Positions 11,072 to 42,931 are shown, counted from the first letter of the stretch. The stretch: DNA of 64,000 bases from Pogonophryne albipinna (GCA_028583405.1 CM053260.1:16887026-16951025); one strand, 5' to 3'. The notes: generated by a model from the letters alone, not told the origin. Translations and numbers: made by a program.

Positions 11072-12749
11072 GCAAGTACTACAAAGTACAGAGAAATCTG
11101 TTTTAAACATAGACCCATAACGTTACCTTGCCGTTTTTCTTATTTATTCTGGCTATTTTTAAGAGATTACCCGTCGGGCTGCAGGAGTGTGAAAACAAGT
11201 CGCAGTTACGGGTTGCATTAGCACATCAGAGTAGCTAGCAGGCTACTTAGCTGAAGTGAACGCCTCTCAACAAGCTAACGTTTAACGGCCTTGGCGGTGT
11301 GTTGCCAGGCATTTTTAGTTAGCAGCTAACAGTCAAATTAGTGCCTTTTCGCTGCGAATATCACACAGGTCTTGCCAATTATTACGAAGAGCCCTGGTAA
11401 ACGTATGAATAGCGTTAGGGGTGATCTGGCTTATTTTTACTATGACTTGATAACTGTTTTGGCGTACATATAACAGAAGCTAACGTTAGAGTGATAGCTT
11501 ACGGTAGAGCTAGCATACTGGTAACATACACAGAGCAGAACGCATGGTACACTTTCACTCTTCATTTAAACTGTTACGTAGCTTCTTACAGTTGTACAAA
11601 TCATTATGATTATTAATTTACCATAAAAATGTAATGAAGTCATGCGTGTGTGTTTTAAATAATATGTGTAAATAGCATTTTGAAGTAAGTTACATCAACG
11701 TTACCTTTTCTTTCCATGCTGCTAACCAGTCAGGACATACGCTGCGTTCACGAACTGTTGGAAATGCCGAAACTAAAGTGCGCGTAAACGAACGACCTAA
11801 CAGAGATGAGCTGTAGGGGGCGGAGTGTAAAGAAACAGACTGTCAATATCTGTTTACATCTTAGGGTGTATATATGGTATCCTTCGGTGATACATTTAAA
11901 CATTTACCACATCAATATAGAACGTTTTCTCATATAGATATTTTTTTATTGCCAGCACAGTAAAGACGTGATGCATTTTAAATTAGTTGTTTTTTGTACT
12001 TTAAACACTCAAATTAGGTGTAATCATAAATGCAATCAAGTTTAGGGATTCAATGTGATGGCCAGTACAGGGACATGTTTTTCTTTTATTTGCAATGCAA
12101 GATTTAGTACTGAAATTTGACCCATAGTAAGTCAATGAACTGACTCAATAATGTTAGTTACGCAGAAGCAGAACAAATAAAGTTGGCAAACAACAGGCAC
12201 AATAGGCTCTTACCAGAGTAAGGCCAGATAAGAAAAATGTGTTATTTCTCCCAAAAGTCACATAGTCGTGCATTGTTACACACATTTGTCTAAATTACAA
12301 ATGAATATATCATTTGAACTAACCAGGAATATTTTACAGTCAATGGGAGCACTACATTGTGAAGGAGTCTCAATATAATGTCTCAGAGCTACTCAGAACT
12401 TGAGTTATGTAAATCATAGAGTTTGGACAGAATCTCTACTACTAATCAGTTTTCTTAATCATTTATTCACCCTTTCACTAGCTGTAAATCACAAAAACAT
12501 TCAGTTATTGTTGCATTAGTAAATTGAGGACGGGGATTTTGACTGTGTGTATGCATGCATCCAAGTAGCCATACTTCTGTGTATAATGTTTCATTCTGTA
12601 TTTTAAAGTTTTAAAAACAAATTCAACTCTGTATTTCCCCACCATCCTTCCCTACATGTGTTGTCATATTACACATTGGCAGAAGTTATGCAGTTATTGC
12701 GCCCAGTGGTGGAATACTGACCACCAAAAAACACAATATACAATGTTAC
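11072..12749. other. Intergenic stretch upstream of the candidate exon
   Basis: Moderate CpG content at 11200-11850 hints at a promoter, but no gene could be assigned. The remainder is AT-rich with no recognised repeat. Confidence 0.35.
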
Positions 12750-14435
12750 AAGTTTGAAAAATAGTAGCCTTTATTTTCTAATGGTGGTATTTACAGGTGG
12801 CGTGCTGTCTTGGTACATGTGATGAAGCATATAGTAATAAAAAGATATGAACACATCTCAGGCAAAGAAAGAAACCATTTACCAAATTAACTACTGATAA
12901 TTGAATATGGAACAAGGTAAATATCCTATCTAGTTTTAATACTACAAAGAACGAGGCTTCAGCATTGCCCTTCAGCATCCAGTGAGTAAACGTACACTCT
13001 GTCTTACAAACATGTGCCTTGCTAAATTATTCAAATGAATGACAAATACAATTCTAGCATTGCTACAAAAACAATCAATATTACAAGAATCACAGGATAA
13101 CATCACATCTTGATTTAACACACAAAGAATAAAATAATATTAGGAGAAAAGCTACAAGAAAACAAGCAGTTACAAATTAAATTGTGAAGACACTGGTGTT
13201 TGGTAGACATTGGCCAGAGTTACTGTGGATATAGTGTGTATCTCACAAGGATCCCTAAAATAGTTCACATGGAAATAAGATTTTGTCAATTTTTGTAGTA
13301 CACTTCAGGACAATGAGTATACTGTTTAGTGGTTTTGGCGACAATACAAAATCATGGAATACATATTTTTTCTTTTAGGTTTTATATTGAATTTCTTTTC
13401 AAAATAGGATACCTTTGGAGGGCAGTGCCTCAGTGAACACAATATGATAAATACATGTTCGAGAACTGCTAGAATATCTGCAACATTGTACTCACAATGT
13501 TCCTGATACACAAGCTGTAACGGCAGTCACCACGGCTTAAAAGACATTTGAGATCATTGATGATACATTTGGTTTCTGAAACAGTAAGCTTTCCATAAAT
13601 AATAAAAGAACCTTAAAATCTGACAAATAATATTCTCTTTTACATCGATATACAAACAACATAACAAAATATCATAAATACAGGGCGAACTGGTGACCCG
13701 AACATTCAATTAACATTAATAGTACTGTGTTTTATAAATGCAATATGATTAAAGTACATTGTCAGTTGGTGTTGTGGTGGGAAAAAACACATAAAAAAAA
13801 AAACTAACTAGCCAAATCCGGCTTTTTCATGCGAAAGTGTAGAGGTAAATATTTTATATTTTAGCCTATCCTATAAATGCTTGTATTAAATAACACACTG
13901 AATATTTTAATATGCCATTTTGGGCTAAACTCTAGTAATAAACATCCTACTTTCAAAGGGTTCAGCTAAGTGTGACTCAGATATTATGTCTATTATAGAA
14001 ATAGGTTAACTATTGTCTAAATTACTTCTGCACAAATACTGTTTGACATATTTACACAATTCTCTAAGATGATAGAAATATTGTTTTAATTAAATGTGTG
14101 GGGGAAAGATCAACTTTAGACACACTGCAGTATGAAAGGTTTCTATCAAACTTCTTTCCTACAATATTAATTACTGCCGAGTGGTCATTTGTTTTATAAA
14201 ATGCATAAAAGGAGTTACTGACATTGTTTGTAGTTTTCTGAATCAAAGAGGGGATCAATATTAACACTAAAGAAGGTAAAAACTCAATAAAAATATAAGG
14301 ATAATTTAAAGTCTGCCTCAGCGAGTAACAAAAACAGCAAAGTAGGGGACAGAAGGAACAGGATGTGGAGTTGTATCCCTGATAAAACAACTTCCCCCGG
14401 AGATGAATGACGGCAGGCACTTGAATGTCATGGGG

Positions 14436-14466
<31 letters not shown>

Positions 14467-14569
14467 AGTGTAAGAAAGTGGTGGATAGTCATCACAGACT
14501 CATAGTCCTTAAAGAGTGTTTCTTGGAAAACAAAATACGGAAGTAAAAGGTGCCTCCTCTTCCTCCAAC
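12750..14569 (-). other. Predicted mapk14 3' untranslated region
   Basis: The region directly follows the mapk14 stop codon and contains no splice-compatible coding sequence. A GT microsatellite sits at 14436-14459. Its extent is inferred from the AATAAA at 12770-12775 only. Confidence 0.45.
12770..12775 (-). terminator. Probable mapk14 polyadenylation signal (AATAAA)
   Basis: A minus-strand AATAAA lies about 1.8 kb beyond the mapk14 stop codon. That gives a 3' UTR of about the length usual for this gene family in vertebrates. The choice among AT-rich candidates is inference. Confidence 0.4.
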
Positions 14570-33300
<18,731 letters not shown>

Positions 33301-33577
33301 TATCCCTGTTGAGGACATTATAGGGAAACTCTCTCTATTTGTGGACACTGAACATATCAAATATTTTTAAATATACTGAAGATATAATGACGTTGACCTA
33401 ATATAATTACACCAGTGTTATCAGATAATAATGTCTTCATAAAACAATGGAGCATTAATGCATACAAATATACAAAATATTGCTTTCAGTATTAACCCCC
33501 AATTAACTATTTATTTATTACAACTAAGGGAAAGTTCATTTGTAGTTGCTGATCAACAAATACAATACTTTAACACT

Positions 33578-34008
33578 AAAATAAAACGATATTTATGACT
33601 ATATAAGACAATGAATCGCAGTATAAGTATTCCACCATATATTTTTGCATACACCCAACAATGGCCAAAGTGCAGTCGTTTTATTTACTGCATAATTAGT
33701 TGAATTCAAATTGCCTATGTGTAATGTGTGCGGCAGTGAGTTGTTTATAGGAATATATCTAATCATGCCATGACCAAACAGTGACATTGATGCTTTTTTT
33801 ATATTCTGATACACAAATAAGATTCTTTATTACAAAAATAAAACAATTGTTATGACTATATAAGGTAATTAATCTTCCTAGTGCTAGACATACTCATCCA
33901 TTTATTTTGGCAGCGGCACACACCCCAAAATGGCAAAGTTCATTCACTTATTTATAACCTGCATAGTTGAATTTGAATCGCCTGTGTGCAATATGTGTAG
34001 CTGTGAGG
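33578..34008. repeat. Diverged tandem duplication (two units of about 165-175 bp)
   Basis: Unit 1 (33578-33740) and unit 2 (33835-34008) share a run of matching blocks in the same order: AAAATAAAAC, TTATGACTATATAAG, ACACCC-AATGGC, TTATT-A-CTGCATA, TAGTTGAATT and GTGTGCAATATGTG. The units differ at many sites, so the duplication is old. It does not look like a known transposon end. Confidence 0.75.
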
Positions 34009-34915
34009 TGTTAATAAAATAATGCCTGTCAGCTGAATGGTGTAAAACGTCATCATAAGGCAACAGGAGCATTACAGGGCTTTTTCATAGAAGACACTAT
34101 GATGTGATGCCGCATGAAAAGCACATGTGTGACTTATAGATGAATGGCTGATTTATTCTGGTTTCTTTCAGTTTTAAGGTCCTGGTATTGTGCTTAATAA
34201 AATAAATTATCTAAGAAAATGTCAACTCTAAACAATGACATTGAACATTTCCAGAGCTTAGATATAATACACTTTCCAAAGCGCTAAAGTCACTGGAATT
34301 ATAAATCTGCTGACAGCAGGTTGTCCTCAGACAAAAAAGTGTGGATCAACTGCACTATTGGCAAAAGCCAGAGGGTTGATTTGGTGAGTTGGGAGACACT
34401 GCATATAATGTTCCTTGTGTGCTTCTTCTTTCAGTTTTTCAGAAACAAAAAACGTTGGTTTTAAAGTACAGCATGTGGGAAAATAAAACCACTGTGATAG
34501 AACGTTTTATTGCCTTTATTGACAAAAAATGTTTGTACTATTGTGCTGGATTTATAAGGGACAGCCCAACCTGAGATTAGACTGTTGAACATGAAATCAA
34601 TGCCAATAAATGGCTTTAATAATAACTAAATTAGTGACCAGGAGTGACTCGATGTTAGTGTGACATGACAGTTTATCTCCTGAGACGGAAAAAATAATGT
34701 GGGATGAATTGCAAAAATCCAAAGTAAAAATCTGATGCAGATCTATTCACTGTTAAACGAATATACTCAAGTCTGTAATTCCTGTCAAAGCTGGCTCAAC
34801 TAAATATTAGCCAAAAAGATGAGTAACTCTAAATTAAATATACATTGTTTCAGAATTGTACTTCATTTAAATGTATTATGGATTTTATAATATATTATAT
34901 ATTAGGGAACAAACA
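34009..34915. other. Intergenic stretch, nothing recognised
   Basis: AT-rich sequence between the tandem duplication and the LINE, with no supported feature. Confidence 0.4.
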
Positions 34916-36457
34916 AACAAATCATGAACAAACTCCTGTCTAAAACACTTGAACGCGCTGTCTTTAAACAACTCTCCTGTTATCTCCATCAGAACAACCT
35001 TCTGGATCCGCACCAGTCTGGTTTCAAGGCAGGTCACTCCACAGAAACTGCCCTCCTTGCTGTCACTGAGGAACTGCACACTGCTACAGCAGCCTCCCTC
35101 TCCTCTGTCATCATCCTTTTGGACCTGTCTGCTGCATTCGACACGGTGAATCATCAGATCCTCCTTCGCACTCTCCAAGAACTTGGAGTTTCAGGCTCTG
35201 CACTTTCCCTCATCACCTCATACCTCTAAGACCGCACCTACAGGGTTACTTGGAGAGGGTCGGAGTCCGACCCTTGTCAAATAACTACAGGGGTCCCTCA
35301 GGGCTCTGTTCTTGGTCCCCTCCTCTTCTCCTTGTACACAAACTCACTCGGATCTGTCATTAGCCCGCATGGTTTTTCATACCACTGCTACGCTGACGAC
35401 ACCCAATTAATTCTGTCCTTTCCCCGCTCAGAGACCCAGGTCGTCGCACGCATCTCTGCTTGTCTAGCTGACATCTCTCAGTGGATGTCTGCTCATCACC
35501 TCAAGCTCAACCTTGACAAGACTGAACTGCTTTTCCTTCCGGGAAAAGATTGTCCCACTCTTGACCTAACAATCAACATCGGCACCTCTGTTGTTTCCCC
35601 GACTCAGACTGCAAGGAATCTGGGTGTGATCCTAGATAACAAACTGTCCTTCACTGCAAACATAGCTGCTACAACCCGCTGCTGCAGATACACGCTTTAC
35701 AACATCAGGAGGATACGTCCCCAGCTGACCCAGAAAGCCACGCAGGTTCTGGTCCAGGCTCTCGTCATCTCACGCCTAGACTACTGAAACTCCCTCTTGG
35801 CTGGTCTACCTGCATGTGCCATCCGACCTCTGCAGCTCATCCAGAATGCAGCGACTCGTCTGGTCTTCAACCTTCCTAAATTCTCCCACACCACACCGCT
35901 CCTCCGCTCCCTCCACTGGCTTCCGGTAACTGCTAGAATCCACTTCAAGACAATGGTACTTGCGTACCATGCTGCGAATGGATCTGGCCCTTCCTACATC
36001 CAGGACATGGTTAAACTGTACACCCCAGCACGTGCATTCCGCTCTGCATCAACCAAACGGCTCGCTACACCCTCGCTGCGAGGGGGACCCAAGTTCCCAT
36101 CAGCAAAAACACATGGGTTTGCTATGCTGGCTCCAAAATGGTGGAATGAGCTCCCCATTGACATCAGGACAGCAGATAGCTTACACACCTTCCGGCGCAG
36201 ACTGAAAACTCATCTCTTTCGACTTCACTTCGAGCAATAGAACTATTAACAGAGCACTTATATACTAATAAAGGACTGGCTTACCTAAAGCCAGTTGAGT
36301 AGCACTTGAAATGTTTTTGCTCTATGAAGCCTGATGTACTTATATGATTCTGTTTTCTTCAAGTTTGTATTTTGTTGGTCGAACGCACTTATTGTAAGTC
36401 GCTTTGGATAAAAGCGTCAGCTAAATGCAATGTAATGTAATGTAATGTCACTGGAGA
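34916..36457 (+). mobile_element. 5'-truncated L2-like LINE with (TAATG)n tail
   Basis: The coding block is followed by about 160 bp of 3' UTR, the conserved tail AAGTCGCTTTGGATAAAAG and then TAATG repeats. This tail is shared with L2-mobilised SINEs in fish. No clear target-site duplication was found. Confidence 0.88.
34924..36240 (+). pseudogene. L2-like LINE reverse transcriptase, one frame with two in-frame stops
   Basis: A single plus-strand frame of 439 codons runs across the whole block. It is interrupted only by TAA at 35227-35229 and TGA at 35785-35787, and ends at TAG. Order of motifs: LDLSAAFDTVNH (RT domain 2), [23 protein letters not shown] (catalytic box), [27 protein letters not shown], the thumb-like LDY/NSLLAGLP region, LHWLPV, and WWNELP with FRRRLKTHLFRL. 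It lacks the endonuclease and the start of the RT, so it is 5'-truncated. Because no frameshift has accumulated it is a fairly young copy. It lies between tmem167b and mapk14, antisense to both. Confidence 0.92.
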
Positions 36458-36460
36458 TTA

Positions 36461-37513
36461 CTTTTGTCTAAAAAAAAAAACACACACACAGAAATGATCA
36501 GATTATTGTTTTACTCAAAATGGCATTGTTTCCCCTCCAAAAACAGTTTCTTCTTTTAAAAATATAAAATAATGTGGCAGAATTAAACTCAGAATAAAAG
36601 TATCTAATTAAAAGGGTACAAAAAGCATCATCTCCATTCAGATCTTCTGTTAAGTCTGATTTAACTTTCCAATTTCATAAATATTATTATATGCCTCTTT
36701 CAAAGTTATGCTTCTAACTGTGATACTCTACAGTTGTGTTAGAACTTGGACTCCTACATATCTTAGTTTCATTTGACAAAATGTTATCTATTGATAGGTT
36801 AAAGTAAATATAACATACATCTGTGCAAAATGTGTATTTCAAACCAAAAACAAAGCTTAAGAGATGCCAGCACTGTTCTGAAAAAAATAAAAATGAAGGA
36901 AATTAAGAAACTAAAATATAATGTGTACCAAAGACAATCTTTATATATTAGCTTTGTTTATGTTCCCCTCCACCCTTGACACAAGAGGTGATACAGAAAA
37001 TAAAACCGCACAGCTGGGAGCAAGCACAATAGATTGTGTTTAGTTCTCTGGCAAATCTCTATTGGTCATGTATTTTTCCAAGTATATACAGCTAGACCCA
37101 TTTTATGTTGTATACAGGTATAATATATAATGCACACACTGCCCTTCAATCTTCTGCATCCTTCATATAAATATTCATGGGGTGTGGATGGAGACAACCA
37201 ACAGTGTTACCCAACAATGAATGATACAAAGGGACCCAACTGGCTCTTTCTCCTCTGTGATAACTGTGGAGTAGATTCCGGATGCCCATCATGTCTGTAG
37301 TGCACACACATTATCAAGGAAGCGGTTATGTACCCAGTCACAAGAAGGGGGCAGCACTAGCTAGTCTTTCCCTTGGGGTCAACAGGGCCAATGGGGTTTC
37401 ATGGCCATGTAATCCAAGAGATGTCCCACAACAGGGATTAGCACATGGCCACAGTGTTGAGTCCATCCCCAGCCTGCACCCGTCTGTGTCCTTTCCAGTC
37501 CATTCAGACTCTA
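36461..37513 (-). other. tmem167b 3' UTR and flanking intergenic sequence
   Basis: This follows the tmem167b stop codon on the minus strand. I could not choose a convincing polyadenylation signal. No other gene is seen. Confidence 0.4.
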
Positions 37514-40500
37514 TCATTTCAAGAAGACAATGTAGAAGGCCATGGTCAAACAGGAAATAGCCACAGCAATATGCAGCCGCGTCCCGATTATCGCAGCTGG
37601 GAAGAGAGATGGAGGAAAATTACATGTAAACTTTGAACATACAGAACCAGTAGCATATAGTTTACCATGAGAACATGTAGAACTCTTGGATGAGGCGTTA
37701 TCATAAGTGAGGTGAGTGTTGTAGACAAAGACAAGAGTTTAACATTACACTGCCGTCTGGAAATATTTGGGCAGTGACACATCCTCTGTTGTTTTGACTA
37801 CATACGATAGAACAATACATTTAAAATTAAACTCTGATTACGATTTTTTCTGACATTGAGATTAAAGTGCTTTTACCTCTACATATATATATATATATAT
37901 ATGTAGTACTGTAGTGGACAGTTTAGTTAGTTTAGTTTATTTATTTTTTTCGAGCGTGTAAAACCAAGTAAAATACAAATGAAACAAAAGATGATACAGA
38001 CATGATACAGTACTATACAAATGAATGCAATAACAAAACGAAATATTTAATTAATAATTGAATAATCTGTAGTATCATTGTCTGATATCAATAAACAACA
38101 AAGCTTTAGCTAATTACACGTCCGAAAAGGGGTCGGAAGAAGTTTTTGTTAACATGCATCTCCTATTAATCTTTTGAGCTACTCTATCAATCCCTGATGT
38201 GCTGTACAGAGGACATCCTGGTCTTTCCAGTGATATGTCATTGGTTAAAATTGCATGCTGGGAAGTTCCTCTTTCTTTTCATCCAAAATGGCTGGCATAC
38301 CAAAAAACTAAATGTTATAGAAGCAGGAGGAGAAGTCAAATATTGTTGAATAATTGTAATTTTTACCATGAAAATCATATATGTTCTTGTTTATTAACAT
38401 GTGAGGAACTATATAATTAGTTCTGAAAGCAATTAAATAATTCAAGTTTTCAAATAACAGCCCTTTTATAAATGTCCATTCTAGTGGACGTCAGGACCGT
38501 CTTCATGGACTTTATGACTCAATATTGTTGCAGGAGACGGAACATTTTCTGTACCAGATAGTTAAGGGAGATTCAGATTTTGAGCTCTCAGATGATGAGA
38601 GAGATGAGGATTTCACACCTGGGATAGAAGAGGGTCAAGAAGAAGGGGGGGAAAGATGTAGGAGGCTCCATGAGCGCACAGATACAGATAGAGAGACAGA
38701 TAGGGACGGGCTGGAAAGACATGGCCCTCTGTGGGCCAAGAGTAGCACGTATGTCTTATTGTTGTTTTTATTTTTAAATGGAGCCATGAAAAATGAGAAT
38801 TGCCTCAGGAATGCAAGCTTTGTTTCTATGAGCAGGTCAAATGGAGACCACATCCATAAAACTAGTCAAGATGACCCTACAGCCCGTGCCGACTGGGGTC
38901 AATGAGGTACTTTTCCCAGTACATTGACTACAGGTCTTTGAAGATCTGGAAAGATTCACCAAAAACCAAACTAGTTTTTTAGTGACCAAATAAACAGCAA
39001 TGTTCAGATCAATTGCTTATTTATGTTTTAAATAAAGGTGAATGTATTATTGTATTAATATCACTCTATAACCATAATACGTTACATAGTCCATCTGTTA
39101 ATTTTGGTTGTCTTTTCAAACTAAAATAGTCCCGACGTCCTCTACAGTGGACATACTGTAACATTTAAAAATTAAATTAAATTCAAAAAGTCTAAATTGC
39201 AAGATGTTTTTTTAACCCTAAATAGGTAGGAAATCACAAAAAAAAGGAAATTGGAAGACACTTGTTTTCCTCTGGTCCAAGGAGGATAGGGCTTTACACA
39301 GTGCATTCAAACTCTCAAAATAGATGCAGGGTTTCCCACACATAGACTATACTTGGGCGGACCGCCCAGGTATATGAACGGCCGCCCAAGTATATTTCGC
39401 GACCCATTTAGTTTAGTTTTTTTTATAAAAAAATAAAAATGTTATTCGTCCGTGACCACGACGCCATCTGCGATCGATTAACTTGTGGAGAATGATCCCT
39501 CGCTCTACGCCTCCTGTACCCAGCCCCGGACTGGCCATCGGGAGGACCGGGGAGTTTCCCGATGGCCTGGCCTGTTAAGTGGCCTGCCTCACACAGGGTG
39601 ACTGGCTGTCTACATGATGTGGTCTGCCTCACACAGGGTGACTGGCTGTCTACATGATGTGGTCTGCCTCACACAGGGTGACTGGCTGTCTACATGATGT
39701 GGTCTGCCTCACACAGGGTGACTGGCTGTCTACATGATGTGGCCTGCCGACATGGCCACTGTCATACAGATCATAAATCAAAACCCTTGATTGGTCTCTG
39801 TGTGTCATTCAAGTTCGGGATAACTTCAGCTCAGGTGAGGTAAAGGACTGTTAAGATAGTTAACTTAGTCTAAGTTCTCAGTGGGTCTCAAACGGTTTGG
39901 TCACCATTTATGTAAACATTTGAGGGTGTTAGTGTTTTTTCATATTGGATATGTTATTGGTTATGGCCCTGATTTTATGATTATTGAAATGTATACAGTT
40001 CTGCTTCATATAGGTGTTCCCATATATCTAATCTCTTTATTTTCCCCTCAAAATGCACCAGATTGATGCATTTAACTCCAACATTTAAAAAAATAAATCT
40101 TACCGTGGGAGCATGCCCCCGCACCCCCCTAGAGGATTTGAGGTCCACCCCCACTTAAAATCACATGGATAGGTTCCTAAATACATTTACCATTTGTTTT
40201 TTTAATAGTAACCCATGTCCATATGTTTATTTGTGGGTAGTAGATTTAAAACTATAGGGCTATCACTATGGACCCTGCCTGTACCTGTTCGCTCTGCCAT
40301 CGTTTGAAGGGTCTGCTAACAAGCGACCAACAGAAAGATTAATGTTAATGTTGTTGCACATCACCTCAACCCCCTCACCTCAACCCCCTCACCTCAAGTT
40401 TGTGCACAGATGGAAGGCTGACAGGCAGGTAGGCCATCCAGTTATTTTAGACGGGCCGACTAAAATGATTGGTCGTGCTTTTTACAGTACTACGGCTTCC

Positions 40501-41616
40501 ACAGATGACATTTTGTTATGGATTTTTTGTCAAAGCACTTAAGATATTCATTGCTATCGGGATGTTAAGAGCATTCCATGGAATATAACAAAAAGTGTAT
40601 CTCGAGCCGGTTTCTCAAACTTACCTACCCCACCTTTAAGTTAAAGAATTACCTCTCAAGTGTTAGGTGTTACGAGAAGGAGATTTTGTGTAAAAAGCAC
40701 AGGTATGTATTGAATCAGAAAATGTGAATTCAATATATCTACCTTTGTAGAAGACGCCCCAAACTCCTTTCTTCTCTGACAGCAGCCAGTTGTTGATGCG
40801 AGGCACCTTTTTGAGGTATGCACAAGTGCAGATGAGCATCAGCCCAAACACCAGGATACCATCGAGGGAGTAGACTATGAAAGAAGGGGAAGGTAATATC
40901 AATCAATCAATTTTATTATATATATGGTCTTACCTGCCAGTTAGCTGAAAGCATTAGCTATTCAATTATTAATTCACACAGTACAGAACTAAATCTGATC
41001 GTTTGTTAATCTTAAACAGACTATAGAAATAGTCGCAAATTAATTTAATAGTTGAATGATAAATAACTTTTTTAAATAATAAAAACAGTAACATTATAAA
41101 CCCTGTATGGATATTGATTTTCCCGTTACAGCTAGATTAAAACGAAACAACCCGTGTTGTTGCCTCTGTTGTGCAGTTGCTTGCTTGCAAATGCAGCAAC
41201 AATGTCGTGTAACCACATTAGAGGTGTACGAGAACAAAAAGTGGATTTTTCAAACACGGTAACATGTTTTCTTGCAATTTACGATTATTGTTGTGGTCTA
41301 GCTATCAGGACCTTAGCATTATCAACCAAACCCAGCCGTTAGTCAAAGCTAGTTGGCAAGAAGACTTGTAGCCTGACACAAAATACAGTGTTCCCAATAT
41401 AAGATGTATTTGGACCATAGCTTTTCATCTTGGATTGCAATGCAGCGCATTGGATCTGTTATTGTCATAAACATGTATATATTCTGTACATAATAACTGT
41501 GTTGCTGCCCAGGGCCACGTCTACAGATAACCTAGCTTCTGAGCTAGCATTCCGTCCAAGAAGTAGCTAGCATAACTTATTCGCTAGTTACACACCGTAA
41601 ACCTACCATTTGTCAT
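37514..41616 (-). CDS. tmem167b: tmem167b, Kish-B small membrane protein (3 exons)
   Basis: Exons in transcript order are 41607-41616, 40743-40874 and 37514-37596, with phase-matched GT-AG introns. They total 225 nt and encode 74 residues, the family's usual length. The protein begins [15 protein letters not shown], has a first hydrophobic segment at about 8-24, the conserved motif [16 protein letters not shown] (34-49) and a second membrane segment at about 55-72 ending AFYIVFLK. The start with MTNV, carried on a 10-nt first coding exon, matches Kish-B; Kish-A (tmem167a) differs in the N-terminus. Kish proteins belong to the early secretory pathway and are thought to act in constitutive traffic at the Golgi. 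Intron 2 is over 3 kb and is loaded with repeats. Confidence 0.96.
37882..37902. repeat. (AT)n microsatellite in tmem167b intron 2
   Basis: A short pure run of ten or so AT units. Confidence 0.85.
38480..39165 (+). pseudogene. piggyBac-like transposase N-terminal fragment
   Basis: The plus strand from about 38525 encodes an acidic leader ([18 protein letters not shown]) like the N-terminal tails of piggyBac-derived proteins. After a frame change near 38900 it reads [20 protein letters not shown], resembling the start of the transposase core. The block is bracketed by similar sequences in inverted sense: CTAGTGGACGTCAGGAC (about 38484) and GACGTCCTCTACAGTGGAC (about 39135). No DDD catalytic core is present. 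The assignment rests on pattern memory and is tentative. Confidence 0.45.
39329..39420 (+). mobile_element. hAT-type terminus fragment
   Basis: The sequence starts CAGGGTTTCCCACACATA and continues with GGGCGG/CCGCCC complementary blocks, a common hAT 5' end in fish. I cannot locate its matching right end. Confidence 0.45.
39579..39748 (+). repeat. 40-bp minisatellite, four full copies
   Basis: Units begin at 39579, 39619, 39659 and 39699, with a 10-bp partial at 39739. Each starts GTGGYCTGCCTCACACAGGG. Copies 2 to 4 are identical and copy 1 differs by one base, so the expansion is recent. It lies in tmem167b intron 2. Confidence 0.95.
40361..40397 (+). repeat. 14-bp tandem repeat, about 2.7 copies
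   Basis: The unit CACCTCAACCCCCT is repeated without mismatch. Confidence 0.85.
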
Positions 41617-41790
41617 GTTGGCAGTTTGGTCGTTGATGGTTTATTATGACTGTTTCTTCATTTAAATTAGCAATCCATCATGTAATGTAAATTGGAGAAA
41701 TAATGCAGTCCACTTCGCTTCGCAGTCACTCGGTTGACATTTCCGGTTTCAGTGGGTTACCTCTTCTTCTTCTTCTTCTTCTTGTTTTTT
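41617..41790 (-). promoter_or_regulatory. tmem167b 5' UTR and promoter region with (CTT)n run
   Basis: Upstream of the start codon the minus strand carries CCGGAAATG near 41738-41747, an ETS-type site. A (CTT)n run at 41763-41783 marks the outer edge. No TATA box is seen. The start site is not determined. Confidence 0.4.
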
Positions 41791-42900
41791 GATTGTTGTT
41801 GTGGAGCTAGTATTACTGCCATCTATTGAAATTCATGAGTTATAGCTCCCTGAGCCACAACCTGGCATTGAAATATTTGAATCATTCACTTTATTACATA
41901 CAACAAAACGCTCATCTTTAGTTTCAGTCATTTCATTTGATGTTTGTGCTCAAATCATGGCAAAATGCATCTTCATTTATACAGTAGCCTATGGTTCAGT
42001 GTGAAAATAGTATTTACCTCAGTCTCAGACAGACAAGAAGCTTCTGGATCAGTGTATCTGCATTGCCTGAAAGTGACCACACCACTTGTTGTGTCCTTAT
42101 TATTGGCTCCATACAAAAACATTAAGCATCAAACCTATACAATTCAAGTTTCAGTAAATATCCAACAGTTTGCATATGTGTTGCCTATGAACATGTCCTA
42201 ACCTTGGCCTTCTGCTCATATTAACTGAATATTTATGTTTTTTCATTGCACTTTTATATAGACCAACATACATATTAGTTCTTTTATATTTAGTTTCACT
42301 TGTTCAAGACTGCACATATAGCATTTTAAGCATCACTGCTATTTTTGGAATATCCTCTTAGCATTATCATCTGCACAAACGTAATCCCTTCATCTCTCTT
42401 TCATGTGTTGTTGCCGGGCTAATTTAGGAGCATTCAAATAACTTTTACGTTGCATTATCCTAATACCTGGATTACATTATCCTAATCCCTGCATGTATTG
42501 TTTCAAAGGAGACCAACGTTTCTCTCGTGGAGGGAATAGGCTGGAAGAAAGTGTCTTCAGGTTATTTCATTTTGTTATATTTATTTAAAAAATGTAATCA
42601 AGTTCTATTGGTAGCAATGCTCACTTTGTAAAGAATCTATAAACGTGTATACATTTTTCTCTGTGACATATCTTTTCAAGAATATAAAAGAAGAGAAAAG
42701 ACAAGAGACAGTTTAAAATGTTTAATTAAACATCCAGGGAGGCCGGCCATGTACGTAAAAACAAACACTTAAACTTAGATTGTATTGAATCTGAATCTGC
42801 TTGTGACAACTGTGAGAAATTATTAATTGTTCACAAAGACAAACAAGCCGACATGAAAAAAAGAGCGTGGACATATCTCTTTTTGCAGTATTCCTGAACT
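41791..42900. other. Intergenic stretch, nothing recognised
   Basis: AT-rich sequence between tmem167b and the b3galt6 3' end with no supported feature. Confidence 0.4.
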
Positions 42901-42925
42901 GTAGGGACTCCAATATATCATACCC

Positions 42926-42931
42926 TTTATT
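42926..42931 (-). terminator. Candidate b3galt6 polyadenylation signal (AATAAA)
   Basis: A minus-strand AATAAA about 1.4 kb past the b3galt6 stop codon. Other AT-rich hexamers nearby could serve, so the 3' UTR end is uncertain. Confidence 0.3.
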
